A stretch of 52,383 nt of DNA. Source: Chloroflexota bacterium. Its GTDB lineage: Bacteria; Chloroflexota; UBA6077; SHYK01. Under the pieces are notes generated by a model. The model was not told where the DNA came from and ran no database searches. It saw nothing but the letters and a program-made list of their open reading frames with translations. The position numbers and the translations under genes are program-made. Positions 16,501 to 25,524 of this stretch are shown piece after piece (the first letter of the stretch is position 1; the number at the start of each line of letters is the position of its first letter). The stretch covers positions 1 to 52,383 of the forward strand of contig DASRDP010000082.1 of assembly GCA_035652535.1 (NCBI GenBank), written 5' to 3'.

Positions 16501-17130
16501 TTTTCGGAATCTCAGCACCCATCCGCGCGAGTTTCGCCTTGACGCGATCTTTCGCTCGCTTCACGGCGCGCCGCTGCTGTTCCCTCGGTTCTGCGTCTAA
16601 CCCCAGGACGTGCGCATAGACCTCCGTGCGTCGCTCGCCGGCGAACATCAGCCACACGACCTCACGGTCGCTTCCGACAAAACGGGAGTCGACCCATGCG
16701 CTCGCCATGTCCGCATCCTCCTGCCTCGCGAGCTGCTCCGCCGAATCCAACTCGTCGCTCGCTATCACATTCCGCGCCGGCGCGGAATGTTCGACGGCTT
16801 CGAGCGAGATCTCGCGCGAGCGGCTCCGGCGAAAACGCTGGAACAGGTTTCGGGCATCGCCCGCGGCGTCCATATGGAGGTAGGTGTCAAGGCTCGCGCG
16901 GTCCGGATCGTAGCGCTGCGGCTCCTGAGCCAAGCGCGCCAACGTATCGAAGGCGATCTCCTCCAGATCCCGGGGATCCATGCCAGCAAAGCGCCGGTTC
17001 AGCCACTGCGTGAGGGGCTCGAGAAATCGGCAGACGAGGTCCGACGGCGCGGTCGGATCGCGTTCGACGAGGCGCCGGTGCAGGACGCGATCCACATGCC
17101 GCGGAAACGCGGTCTGTGCATCCTCTCGCA
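16493..17130 (-). CDS. RNA polymerase sigma factor, ECF-like
   Basis: About 212 residues. A region 2-like part (LEEIAFDTLARLAQEPQRYDP and the following DTYLHMDAAGDARNLF) and a region 4-like part near the C-terminus (REVVWLMFAGERRTEVYAHVLG, then a basic RRAVKRAKDRVKAKLARM helix) give a two-domain sigma-70 family protein of ECF size. I use the ATG at 17130. The frame opens further to a TTG at 17176, but that segment is AT-rich and may be promoter. It heads the trio with the unknown small protein and the ImmA/IrrE peptidase. What it transcribes is not visible; the downstream nurA-herA-cas genes are candidates. Confidence 0.75.
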
Positions 17131-17444
17131 TCGTAACCGGGAGTGAAACGAAATGTAAATCATCATTTTGACACAAATCCCGCCGGAATGTGCCCTCCCG
17201 TATCGCCGTTGCTGTGCGCCGTGCAATTCCAAAGGACCCAGTTGACGCTGGGCGGCCCCAAAAACTTCAGTGCCCACCGCCATTCGCCGCTTCGCCGCAG
17301 GGTACGGCGTTGGCGGGTTCCAGCAATGGCGGTCCGGTCTCGCCCGACCGGTGCTTTTGCGTCGATCTCTGGCCGAGGTTTATCATGTCACTGACGCTCG
17401 CAAACCCCTAGTATCTCTGCGTGCGTCGCGAGGAGGCGTTCCCC
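17131..17444. promoter_or_regulatory. Divergent intergenic region, sigma factor / korA
   Basis: This 314-nt region separates the minus-strand defence block from the plus-strand catabolic genes. An AT-rich patch at about 17145-17178 stands out from the GC-rich surroundings and contains TTGACA (17168-17173, plus strand) but no well-placed -10. TAGTAT at 17409-17414 could serve as a -10 for korA, with only a weak -35 before it. AGGAGG at 17431-17436 is the korA ribosome binding site. No gene was found. Confidence 0.5.
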
Positions 17445-19328
17445 GTGCACGACGGCGACCTTATCTGGATGATCGGCGGGCCCCAGGGCGGCGGCATCAA
17501 CGTCTCCGCCGAGGTGTTCGCCCGCGCAGCCGCGCACGGCGGCCAACGCGTGTTCGCCAACATCGAGTACCACTCGAACATCATGGGCGAGCACTCCTAC
17601 TACAAGGTTCGCCTCTCCCGGGAGGATCGCCATTCCCTCCTCGACGGCGTCCACGTCCTCGTCGCCCTCGACGAAGAGACGCTCCTCGGCGAGCCGCACC
17701 CGGAGTTCACCTCCCACCCCGGGCACCTGCGCGAGCTGGTGGCCGGCGGCGTGGCCGTCTATGACTCCGCCGGCCGCTTCTCGCCCCAGAAGTCCAGCCG
17801 CACCGACATCACCTTCGTCGGCGTCCCCTATATGGAGGTGCTTCGCCAGGCGCTCAAGGAGTTCGGCCGCGAGGCCGACGCCAACCGCCTGCGCGTGATG
17901 ACGAACACGGTGGCTGTCGGCGCATCCGTCTTCGCCGTCGGCGGCGACATCGAGGGGCTCTGCCAGACGCTCAGGGAGGACTTCAAGGGCCCGCGCGCAC
18001 AGATCGGGGAGATGAACGCCCGGGCGGCGACCCTCGGCTACGAACACGCGGCCCAGCAGCTTGGCGGGCGGTCGCCCTTCGACGCGCGCTCTTTGTCGGC
18101 GCCGAATGGGCACGCGAAGCTGCCGATGTTGATTCGTGGGATGCACGCGTGCGCCATGGGCAAGCTCAAAGCCGGGCTGCACCTGCAGACCTATTATCCC
18201 ATCAGCCCCGCCACCGACGAGAGCGTGTACCTCGAGGCAATCCAGCGCGACCAGAATTTGCTCGTGGTGCAGTGCGAGGACGAGATCGCGTCGATCCAGA
18301 TGGCGGTTGGAGCCGCCAACGCCGGCGCGCGCGCCTCCACCTCGACGTCTGGCCCCGGGTTCGCGCTGATGGTCGAGGGCATCGGCTACGCCTCAATGAC
18401 GGAGGTGGGCGGCCCGGTCGTGTTTCTCTGGCAGCGCGGCGGGCCCAGCACGGGGCTTCCCACGCGCCAGGACCAGAGCGACCTCCAGTTCGCCCTCCAT
18501 CCGGCCCACGGGGAGTTCCCGCACATGGTCGTCGCCCCGGCCGACTGCCAGCAGATCTTCGAGGACTCCTTCGAGGCGTTCAACTGGGCGGACCGCTACC
18601 AGCTCCCGGTGGTGGTCTTGGTGGACAAGTACCTCTCCACCCAGTACACGACCCTCCAGGACCTCAAGATGGAGAACCTCGTCATCGACCGTGGGCCCCG
18701 CTTCAATCCCAATGGCCACGCGAACGGACACGACGGCGCGGGCGGATACCTGCGCTTCGGCTTCACCGAGTCGGGCGTGTCGCCGCGCTCGTTCCCGGGC
18801 GATGAAGGGGGGATCTTCTGGGCCACCAGCGACGAGCACGACCCGCGGGGCCACATCACCGAAGACGCGGAGAACCGCATCCGCATGATGGAAAAGCGGA
18901 TGGGGAAGCTGGATGTTGCCGCGCGCGAGATCCCGACCGAGCGAAAGCTGGTCGTCCACGGCCCGCGGGACGCGGACGTCACACTCGTCGGCTGGGGGTC
19001 TGTGCTGGGAAGCGTCCTCGACGCCATGGACACCCTGGCGCGCGAGGACAACCTTCGCGCCAACTTCGTCCAGGTCCGTTTGATGCGGCCCTTCCCGGCC
19101 GCGGAAGTGACGAGCGCGCTGTCCCGTGCCAAACGCCTGATCCTGGTGGAGAACAACTATTCCGGCCAGCTCGGCTCCCTCGTCCGCGAGATGACGGGCA
19201 TCGATATTCCGCAGAAGGTGCTGAAATACGACGGCCGTCCGTTTTCGGAAGAGGAGCTGGTCGAGGCCCTCAGAGCCGCGCTCGCGGGATCCGAGGCACG
19301 GGTCCACGTCTCCCATCGCTCCGCTTGA
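17445..19328 (+). CDS. korA: 2-oxoacid:ferredoxin oxidoreductase, fused gamma-alpha subunit
   Basis: About 627 residues. Residues roughly 5-190 are the gamma-type domain (IGGPQGGGINVSAEVFARA), followed by the alpha domain from about 220 (TYYPISPATDES, TSTSGPGFALMVEGIGYASM) and the C-terminal transketolase-like part (VTLVGWGSVLGSVLDAM). The enzyme converts 2-oxoacids to acyl-CoA and CO2 with ferredoxin as acceptor; 2-oxoglutarate is the most likely substrate from the gamma-alpha layout, but pyruvate or branched-chain acids cannot be excluded. GTG at 17445 has AGGAGG 8 nt before it; a GTG at 17421 lies upstream of that site and is unlikely. It forms an operon with korB. Confidence 0.92.
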   Translation: MHDGDLIWMIGGPQGGGINVSAEVFARAAAHGGQRVFANIEYHSNIMGEHSYYKVRLSREDRHSLLDGVHVLVALDEETLLGEPHPEFTSHPGHLRELVAGGVAVYDSAGRFSPQKSSRTDITFVGVPYMEVLRQALKEFGREADANRLRVMTNTVAVGASVFAVGGDIEGLCQTLREDFKGPRAQIGEMNARAATLGYEHAAQQLGGRSPFDARSLSAPNGHAKLPMLIRGMHACAMGKLKAGLHLQTYYPISPATDESVYLEAIQRDQNLLVVQCEDEIASIQMAVGAANAGARASTSTSGPGFALMVEGIGYASMTEVGGPVVFLWQRGGPSTGLPTRQDQSDLQFALHPAHGEFPHMVVAPADCQQIFEDSFEAFNWADRYQLPVVVLVDKYLSTQYTTLQDLKMENLVIDRGPRFNPNGHANGHDGAGGYLRFGFTESGVSPRSFPGDEGGIFWATSDEHDPRGHITEDAENRIRMMEKRMGKLDVAAREIPTERKLVVHGPRDADVTLVGWGSVLGSVLDAMDTLAREDNLRANFVQVRLMRPFPAAEVTSALSRAKRLILVENNYSGQLGSLVREMTGIDIPQKVLKYDGRPFSEEELVEALRAALAGSEARVHVSHRSA

Positions 19329-19417
19329 TTCGCCATGCTGGCCTTTGGCGCAGTCGGCGGCGATCATGACCGACGCCGAACCGCTGCGACCGCGCGCCAC
19401 GCAACCCGGAGGACTCA

Positions 19418-20356
19418 TTGATCGCTGAACAGACCCTGACCCCCAAAGATTTCAAAACCCCCGTTCACATCAACTGGTGTCCCGGATGTGGCGACTTCGG
19501 CATCGTCGTTGCCATCCAGGAGGCCCTCGCGCAGCTTCAGATTCCACCGCACAAAGTCGCCGTGTATTCGGGCATCGGCTGCTCCGGCAAGACGCCCCAT
19601 TATGTCAATGCATATGGGTTCCACACCCTTCACGGACGCGTGCTGCCCAACGCCACCGGCGCCAAGCTGGCCAATCGCGAGCTGACGGTCATCGCCGTGG
19701 GAGGGGACGGCGATGGCTTCGGCATCGGCGCGGGCTATTTCGTGAACTCCGGCCGGCGCAACGTTGACTTCACGTACCTCGTCTTCGACAACGAGGTCTA
19801 CGGCCTCACCAAGGGCCAGGGCGCACCCACGCTCTCTCGCGGCCAGCGGACGAAGTCCATGCCCGAGCCGGCGATTCAGGACAGCTTAAACCCCATCGCC
19901 CTGGCCATCGGCTCCGGCTACACCTTCGTCGCGCGGGGCTACGCCCTCGACCGAAAGGGGCTCCCCTCCCTCATCGCCGCGGCGATTCGACACCCGGGCA
20001 GCTCGTTCGTGGACATCTTGCAGACGTGCCCGACGTACAACGATCTGATGACCAAGGACTGGCTCGAAGCACAGATCGGCGGTCAGCCGCGCATGTATCG
20101 ACTCGAAGACGAGGGCTATGACGGCGTCGTCGCGAATCCCTCCAGCGTGCACGAGCTGGTGGCGAAGAAGGCCCAGGCAGTGGAGAAGAGCTACGAGTGG
20201 GGCGATCGCATCCCGACCGGCGTCTTCTATCAGGCGCGCCTCCGGACCTATGAGGAGGAGCTGGAGGAGCGGCTGCCACAGTATCGAACGACGCCGCTCG
20301 TTCACTGGGACGTTGAGCACCGCGATGTGACCAAGCTGGCAGACGCATTGCGGTAG
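19418..20356 (+). CDS. korB: 2-oxoacid:ferredoxin oxidoreductase, beta subunit
   Basis: 312 residues. CPGCGDF (C21, C24) and C55 in SGIGCSGK are cysteines that hold the 4Fe-4S cluster, and GDGDGFGIG at 96-104 binds thiamine diphosphate magnesium. It pairs with the gamma-alpha subunit 90 nt upstream. The start is TTG, with GGAGG 5 nt before it. The length fits the family (about 280-340). Electrons would pass to ferredoxin and could serve the nearby oxygenases or central metabolism. The 90-nt spacer holds no gene. Confidence 0.93.
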   Translation: MIAEQTLTPKDFKTPVHINWCPGCGDFGIVVAIQEALAQLQIPPHKVAVYSGIGCSGKTPHYVNAYGFHTLHGRVLPNATGAKLANRELTVIAVGGDGDGFGIGAGYFVNSGRRNVDFTYLVFDNEVYGLTKGQGAPTLSRGQRTKSMPEPAIQDSLNPIALAIGSGYTFVARGYALDRKGLPSLIAAAIRHPGSSFVDILQTCPTYNDLMTKDWLEAQIGGQPRMYRLEDEGYDGVVANPSSVHELVAKKAQAVEKSYEWGDRIPTGVFYQARLRTYEEELEERLPQYRTTPLVHWDVEHRDVTKLADALR

Positions 20357-20395
20357 AGCGCTACGCTGGGTTCGCCTCCCCGTCCGGAGGTCGCT

Positions 20396-20671
20396 GTGAG
20401 CCAGTACGAGGTCGCGAGGTTCCTGTTTCACTTCAACCGCGAGCGGTCGGCGCGGGACGCCTACGCCGCGAACCCGCGCGCGGCGCTGGACGGCTACGAT
20501 TTATCCGCTGAGGAGCGCGAGGCCCTCGTGCAGCACGACTTCACCGCGCTCTACCGCATGGGCACACACCCCTTGCTCCTCATCTACATGGCGAACAACC
20601 TCGACGTGGCCCCGCCGGACTACGTCGCAGCCGTGCGCCGGGCGGTCGACAGCAGTCCCGTCGCGCAGTGA
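20396..20671 (+). CDS. LigA-like small subunit of extradiol dioxygenase
   Basis: A 91-residue helical protein: VARFLFHFNRERSARDAYAANP and later LDGYDLSAEEREALVQHDFTALYRMG, a pattern typical of the alpha subunit of protocatechuate 4,5-dioxygenase (LigA). In that family the small subunit covers the active site of the LigB-type catalytic subunit. GTG start with GGAGG upstream. The catalytic partner follows after 39 nt. A role in ring opening of a catechol-like acid is inferred from the pair. Confidence 0.8.
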   Translation: MSQYEVARFLFHFNRERSARDAYAANPRAALDGYDLSAEEREALVQHDFTALYRMGTHPLLLIYMANNLDVAPPDYVAAVRRAVDSSPVAQ

Positions 20672-20710
20672 AGATGAGCGCGCCCCGCTGCGGACGCTAA
20701 GGAGGAAGTG

Positions 20711-21526
20711 ATGGGCGAGATCGTCGGCGCCTTCGGCGTCTCCCATGCGCCAGCGATGACCGCGCGACCGGAGGCTGCGCCCCCGGAGCAGATCGCCGCC
20801 CTGCGCGCTGGCTTCGCCGAAGCCCGCGACCGCCTCGCCGCGCTGCACCCGGACGTCGTCGTCCTCATCGCCGCCGAGCACTGGGCAAATTTCTTTCTCG
20901 ATAACTTCCCCGCCTTCTGCGTCGGGACCGCCGAGCGATTCGAGGGTCCGCTGGAGGAGTGGCTGCGCGTCGATCGCGTGGAGATCGCCGGCGCGCCGGC
21001 GCTCGCCCGCGCCATCGTGGAGGACGCGATCGACGCCGGCATCGAGCCCGCTTGGTCCGAGCGGCTTGCGCTCGACCACGGCTGCATGGTGCCGCTCCAC
21101 TTCCTCACGCCCCGGATGAACGTCCCCGTCGTGCCCGTCATTCAGAACTGCCTCCAGCCGCCCATGCCTCGCGCCCACCGGTGCTACGCCTTTGGCCGGG
21201 CCATCGGCCAGACGATCGAGCGCAGCCACGAGCGCGCCGTCATCGTCGCGAGCGGCGGGCTTTCTCACTGGCCCGGCCACGCCAAGCACGGCACCATCAA
21301 CATCGAGTGGGACAGCGAGGTCCTCGAGCTGATAACGCACGGGCGCGGTGAGGCGCTGAGCTGCTACACGGACGCGCAGATCGACGAGGGCGGGACGGGC
21401 GCGGCGGAGATTCGCAACTGGATCGCGATGCTGGGCGCATTCGGCCCGTCCACGGCCGAGGTGCTGGCGTACCAACCCGTTACCCAGTTCGCGACCGGCT
21501 GCGCCGTGGTCCAGCTCCACCGCTGA
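20711..21526 (+). CDS. LigB-like extradiol ring-cleavage dioxygenase
   Basis: About 271 residues. GVSHAPAM near the N-terminus provides an iron-binding histidine (H12), and AAEHWANFFLDN, DHGCMVPLHFL and SGGLSHWPGH hold further conserved His/Glu positions of the class III (LigB) extradiol dioxygenases. It would open an aromatic ring next to two hydroxyls using Fe(II) and O2. The ATG at 20711 has GGAGGA at 20701-20706; a GTG at 20708 is too close to that site. The LigA-like subunit is directly upstream. The likely substrate type is a protocatechuate- or gallate-like acid, judging from LigI-like and UbiD neighbours. Confidence 0.88.
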   Translation: MGEIVGAFGVSHAPAMTARPEAAPPEQIAALRAGFAEARDRLAALHPDVVVLIAAEHWANFFLDNFPAFCVGTAERFEGPLEEWLRVDRVEIAGAPALARAIVEDAIDAGIEPAWSERLALDHGCMVPLHFLTPRMNVPVVPVIQNCLQPPMPRAHRCYAFGRAIGQTIERSHERAVIVASGGLSHWPGHAKHGTINIEWDSEVLELITHGRGEALSCYTDAQIDEGGTGAAEIRNWIAMLGAFGPSTAEVLAYQPVTQFATGCAVVQLHR

Positions 21527-21650
21527 CTCGTCCCTCCGTCGCGGCAGCGCGCTACCCGCCAGTCGGTCACTTGCCATGTCGGTGCTATAGTGGCTCGTCA
21601 GCCCCGCGCGCATTCGCCGCGCCGGGCACCACGTCGAGGAGGAGGACGTC

Positions 21651-21980
21651 ATGGCCCAGACCACACGAGCCCTCGGACCGGTCGACCGCGTGCGAGACGT
21701 ATCATCGAGCGCCGCCGAAGCCTTCACTGCCTTGCGTCGGGCCATCGATGAGGCGGGGCCCCTCGAGGCCAAGTACCGCGAGCTGATCAACCTGGGCGCC
21801 TTCGCCACGGCGCGCATCGAGGGCGCCTTCAAAACGCACTGCGGCCGCGCGCTCGACGCCGGCGCCACACCTGAGGAGGTTCGCCAGGCCGCGCTGCTGC
21901 CCCTCGCCGCGACGTCGGGCATCGGGCCTGTGGCCGATGCGCTCCGCTGGGCCGAGGAGGTCATCGCCTCCCGTCGCTAA
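21651..21980 (+). CDS. Carboxymuconolactone decarboxylase-like protein
   Basis: A 109-residue single-domain protein of the CMD/AhpD fold: GPLEAKYRELINLGAFATARIEGAFKTHCGRALDAGATPEEVRQAALL. AhpD peroxidases have a CxxC pair; only one cysteine (THCG) is present here, so a decarboxylase-like or uncharacterised activity is more likely than disulfide reduction. ATG with a strong GAGGAGGAGG upstream. It is followed by a terminator-type hairpin and sits among aromatic ring-cleavage genes, which suits a role in the lower pathway. Confidence 0.8.
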   Translation: MAQTTRALGPVDRVRDVSSSAAEAFTALRRAIDEAGPLEAKYRELINLGAFATARIEGAFKTHCGRALDAGATPEEVRQAALLPLAATSGIGPVADALRWAEEVIASRR

Positions 21981-21998
21981 CCAGACCACCGAATCGAC

Positions 21999-22034
21999 CG
22001 CGAGCGCTCCCGGATTGAACCGGGGGCGCTCGCG
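21999..22034. terminator. Bidirectional terminator hairpin
   Basis: Two 15-nt arms (21999-22013 and 22020-22034) pair with one G-T wobble around a 6-nt loop ATTGAA. It lies between two convergent genes, the CMD-like gene and the LigI-like gene, so it may stop transcription from both sides. No long T-run follows. Confidence 0.75.
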
Positions 22035-22067
22035 CTGGACCTGGACCCGTCGAGGCCCGTAGCCCGC

Positions 22068-22985
22068 TCAGGAAGGCGGGAAGCCAAACAGGCGCGACGG
22101 ATTGTCGACGAGGATGCGCTGGCGGGTCGCCGGGTCCGGTGCGATCTCGATCAGCAGGTCGAGGAGGTCACCCTCGTTCGGCGTGCGACCCGGCGTAAAG
22201 GTGTTGCCGTGCGGCCAATCCGAGCCCCAGAGCACCCGATCCGGGGCCGCGGCGATCACCGCCTGGGCGAACGGGATCATGTCCCGGAACGGCAGGCCGT
22301 CGTCGACGTGCGCCTTCGGGACGGCGCTCAGCTTGTCCAGACTGCAGATCTTCACCCAGAAGCGGTCGTCCTTCAGCAGATCGAGGAGCACGCGAAAAGC
22401 CGGCTGGTCCAGCCCCTGCATTGGGCGCACGCGCGCCATGTGGTCGACGACGATCGTGAGGGGGATGGCGCGGATGAACTGCTCGTGCTCCAGAAGGTCG
22501 TCGGGGTCGACGTGCAGGTCCAGGATCCAGTCGCGCGCCCGCATGCGTGGGAGCTGCGACGCGATGTCGTCCGGGCTCCCCTCCCGGTCGCCCATGAGGG
22601 AGAATCGAGCGCCCATCACGCCCCGCGCGGCAAGCTCGTCGAGCTGGGCGTCGCTGATCGAATCATCGATGTTCGCGATCCCACGCATCGTCCCGGCGGA
22701 GCGCGTCACGGCGTTCACGATCGCCCGATTGTCCACGCCGTGGGCGGTGGGTTGCACGACGACGGCTCGGGTGAGCCCGGTGATCTGCTGGACGTTTCGG
22801 TAGTGCTCGATGGGCGCTGCCGGCGGCGTGTAGCGGCGGCTCTCCGCATAGGGAAAGACGTCCGGCGGGCCGAACACGTGGATGTGGCTGTCGCAGGCGT
22901 TCGCGGGCAAGCGCCAGTGCGGCGGCCGCGTGTTCGGGTCCGGTGGCAGGGCCACCGGGTACGTGCGTTCGGTCGCTTCAGACAC
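22068..22985 (-). CDS. Amidohydrolase, 2-pyrone-4,6-dicarboxylate lactonase (LigI)-like
   Basis: About 305 residues. It has the metal-binding DSHIHVFGP near the N-terminus, a conserved VVDHMAR, and LWGSDWPHGN near the C-terminus, matching the LigI-like branch of the amidohydrolase-2 TIM barrels. LigI opens 2-pyrone-4,6-dicarboxylate in the protocatechuate 4,5-cleavage pathway. The frame is open to 23072, but that part runs into the divergent promoter region. GTG at 22985 gives the family's usual length, though its ribosome binding site (GGGAGGGAG) is 16 nt away, so the start is uncertain. It is divergent from the Rieske gene. Confidence 0.8.
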   Translation of the reverse strand: MSEATERTYPVALPPDPNTRPPHWRLPANACDSHIHVFGPPDVFPYAESRRYTPPAAPIEHYRNVQQITGLTRAVVVQPTAHGVDNRAIVNAVTRSAGTMRGIANIDDSISDAQLDELAARGVMGARFSLMGDREGSPDDIASQLPRMRARDWILDLHVDPDDLLEHEQFIRAIPLTIVVDHMARVRPMQGLDQPAFRVLLDLLKDDRFWVKICSLDKLSAVPKAHVDDGLPFRDMIPFAQAVIAAAPDRVLWGSDWPHGNTFTPGRTPNEGDLLDLLIEIAPDPATRQRILVDNPSRLFGFPPS

Positions 22986-23092
22986 GTCGCGCCATCCGAG
23001 GCTCCCTCCCTGCAAGAAAAGGACCGCCGCGATTGTAACCCCGCCTCGAGATTCGAGCCTATAATCGCGCAACTGTCCGAGCGAGATGGCCG

Positions 23093-24310
23093 ATGCTCAG
23101 CCAAGAGGAGAACGAGCTGCTCACGCGCGTCGGGCCCGGAACGCCGATGGGCAATGTGCTTCGGCGCTACTGGGTTCCGGCCCTCATCTCCGACGAGCTA
23201 CCGGAGCCGGATTGCGCGCCAATCCGGGTCAAGCTCCTCGGGGAAGAGCTGGTCGCGTTTCGCGACTCCCAGGGCCGTGTGGGGATACTCGGCGCGTATT
23301 GTCCTCACCGAGGCGCCTCGCTCTCGTACGGCCGGAACGAGGCCGGTGGCCTTCGATGCATTTACCACGGTTGGAAGTTCGACGTTGCCGGCATGACCCT
23401 CGAGACCCCCAACGAGTCCGGGGTTCGCATCTGGGAGGGCAAGAAGCTCGTCGCCGCGTACCCAACGCGCGAGGCGTGCGGCGTGGTCTGGGCGTATCTG
23501 GGCCCGCCCGAGAAGACTCCGCCATTCCCCCATTATGAATGGAACGTTCGAACGAACACCTTCGCCAAGAAGGTGCTCATCGAGTGCAACTACCTCCAGA
23601 GCATTGAGGGTGGCATCGACTCCTCCCACCTCTCCTGGCTGCACCGACGGACGATCACACCCGAGGAGACCGATCTGGCCGCCCGCGACGCCGCTCCGCG
23701 CATCGAGCTGCAGGACATGCCGTACGGCTTCCGCTACGGCGCGCTCCGCCAAGCGGACGCCGGCAAACAGTACGTCCGGATCACGCCGTTCATCATGCCG
23801 TGGTACACCATCGTGCCCTTCGTCGCGGACCAGGTCCAGGCGGCGCACGCCTGGGTCCCCATCGACGACACCCACAACTGGGTGTTCACCTTTAACTTCA
23901 CCCACGCCGACGATCGCCCGATCACCGAGGGCACGCACCCCTACGACATGGTCGACCGCTTCCACAAGCTCCGCACCCGGGAGAACGGTCACCTCCAGGA
24001 CCGAGCGGCAATGCGCGTCGATAGCTGGTCCGGCATCCCGAAGATTCCCGATCAGGACGCCGGCGTTCAGGAGAGCATGACGCGCATCTTCGACCGCAGC
24101 ACGGAGCACATCGGCCAGGCAGACCTCGCCATCGTCCACATGCGCGCCCTCCTGCTCGCGTCCATCAAGGCCGTCCAGAATGGCGGCGACCCCGTCGGTG
24201 TCGGGTCGGATTTTCCCGCCGACGAGATCCGCTGCGTGGTCGAAGTCGTCCCGGCCGACGTGCGCTGGACCGAGCTGGGGCTGCCGGCCGGAGCGCGCGC
24301 CAAGCGCTGA
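23093..24310 (+). CDS. Rieske non-heme iron oxygenase, phthalate 4,5-dioxygenase-like
   Basis: 405 residues. The Rieske 2Fe-2S site is C70-x-H72 (CPHRGASL) and C89-x2-H92 (CIYHGWKF). The catalytic iron site is in IEGGIDSSHLSWLH (D176, H179, H184). The architecture and the loop resemble oxygenase subunits of the phthalate 4,5-dioxygenase and O-demethylase group. No reductase or ferredoxin gene lies near, so it probably borrows an electron donor encoded elsewhere. The substrate is unknown. It is divergent from the LigI-like gene, with only about 100 nt between starts. Confidence 0.92.
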   Translation: MLSQEENELLTRVGPGTPMGNVLRRYWVPALISDELPEPDCAPIRVKLLGEELVAFRDSQGRVGILGAYCPHRGASLSYGRNEAGGLRCIYHGWKFDVAGMTLETPNESGVRIWEGKKLVAAYPTREACGVVWAYLGPPEKTPPFPHYEWNVRTNTFAKKVLIECNYLQSIEGGIDSSHLSWLHRRTITPEETDLAARDAAPRIELQDMPYGFRYGALRQADAGKQYVRITPFIMPWYTIVPFVADQVQAAHAWVPIDDTHNWVFTFNFTHADDRPITEGTHPYDMVDRFHKLRTRENGHLQDRAAMRVDSWSGIPKIPDQDAGVQESMTRIFDRSTEHIGQADLAIVHMRALLLASIKAVQNGGDPVGVGSDFPADEIRCVVEVVPADVRWTELGLPAGARAKR

Positions 24311-24447
24311 GCCGACCCGATCAAATGGAGGCGCGTGCTCGCGCGCTTCCTCGCTTGCCGACAGCCTCGGACACACCGTGGTGCCGCGTGAGTTGCTTGC
24401 CTGTCCTCGCCTGGCTAGACTGGGCGCAGGAAGCGGGAGGTGTCGCC

Positions 24448-25515
24448 ATGCACGCGATCGACGCGGACGCGCACGTCGACGAAAACGACCAGACCTGGGA
24501 ATACCTCGACGAAGCCGATCGCCGATACAAACCGTTGAGCTTCGAGCTGTCGGCCCATGAGACGAGCGGTCCGTCGGATGGTAGACGCCACAACGTCTGG
24601 CTCGTCGGCGGCAACGCGCGCCTGCATCGTTTCCGCAGCGACGAGGCGACCGGTACGACCCGCGCGACCCGCGAGCTGCTCGATGTTGGGGAGCGCCTCC
24701 GGCACATGGATCAGCTGGGGATCGAGGTGCAGGCGCTCTATCCGACCACGTTCCTCCACGCGGTGACCGACCGCCCCGAAGTCGATGTGGCGCTCTGCAA
24801 AGCGTACAACCGCTGGATCGCCGATCGAACGGCGAGCTCAGGCGGACGGCTGCGCTGGGTCGCACAGGCTCCGATGCTCTCGATCAAAGACGCGGTGGAG
24901 GAGCTGCGCTTCGCCCGGGACCACGGCGCGTGCGGCGTGATGAAGAAGGGCGTGGAGGCAGGAAACAGACCGGCTGGCGACCCCTACTTTTACCCCCTCT
25001 ACGCGGAGGCGGAGCGCCTCGACCTCCCCATCTGCGTCCATCAGGGCACCGGAGACGCGGACATCTCGAACACCGCGAGCGTGACCGATACCGCCAATAT
25101 GTCCGTCTTCAACGTGCTCTCCGCGTTCAAATCGCTCGCAACGACCGGCGTACCGGATCTGTTCCCGCGTCTGCGATTCGGCTTCATCGAGGCCGGCGCA
25201 TCGTGGATTCCGTACCTCATCAAAGACATCGGCATGCGGGGAAAGGCGGCGAAAGCCCCGTACAACTTCAAGACCGAGTTCCTCGCCCACAACCGCTTCT
25301 ACGTGACGTGTGACACCGAAGATGACATTCCCACGCTCCTCAGTTATGGCGCCGAGGATTACCTCATGATCGGCACCGACTACGCGCATTCGGACCCGTC
25401 GTCCGAGATGCTCGCGCACCGAGTGCTCGTGCAGATGGCGGAGCGGGGCGCGTTCAGCACGGCGGTCGCGACAAAGATCGTGAACGACAACGGGCGGCGG
25501 TTCTACGGTTTTTGA
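24448..25515 (+). CDS. ACMSD-like amidohydrolase (decarboxylase/hydratase)
   Basis: About 355 residues. MHAIDADAHVDEND has the metal-binding DxH motif, VHQG and the late IGTDYAHSDP complete the amidohydrolase-2 pattern that includes aminocarboxymuconate-semialdehyde decarboxylase, 5-carboxyvanillate decarboxylase and oxalomesaconate hydratase. The usual second His (H-x-H) of the first motif appears as DAHVD, so the metal set should be checked. The ATG at 24448 has GGGAGG 7 nt before it; the upstream open frame is low-quality sequence. It fits a step after ring cleavage or a decarboxylation, given the surrounding genes. Confidence 0.85.
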   Translation: MHAIDADAHVDENDQTWEYLDEADRRYKPLSFELSAHETSGPSDGRRHNVWLVGGNARLHRFRSDEATGTTRATRELLDVGERLRHMDQLGIEVQALYPTTFLHAVTDRPEVDVALCKAYNRWIADRTASSGGRLRWVAQAPMLSIKDAVEELRFARDHGACGVMKKGVEAGNRPAGDPYFYPLYAEAERLDLPICVHQGTGDADISNTASVTDTANMSVFNVLSAFKSLATTGVPDLFPRLRFGFIEAGASWIPYLIKDIGMRGKAAKAPYNFKTEFLAHNRFYVTCDTEDDIPTLLSYGAEDYLMIGTDYAHSDPSSEMLAHRVLVQMAERGAFSTAVATKIVNDNGRRFYGF

Positions 25516-25524
25516 GGTGGCACG

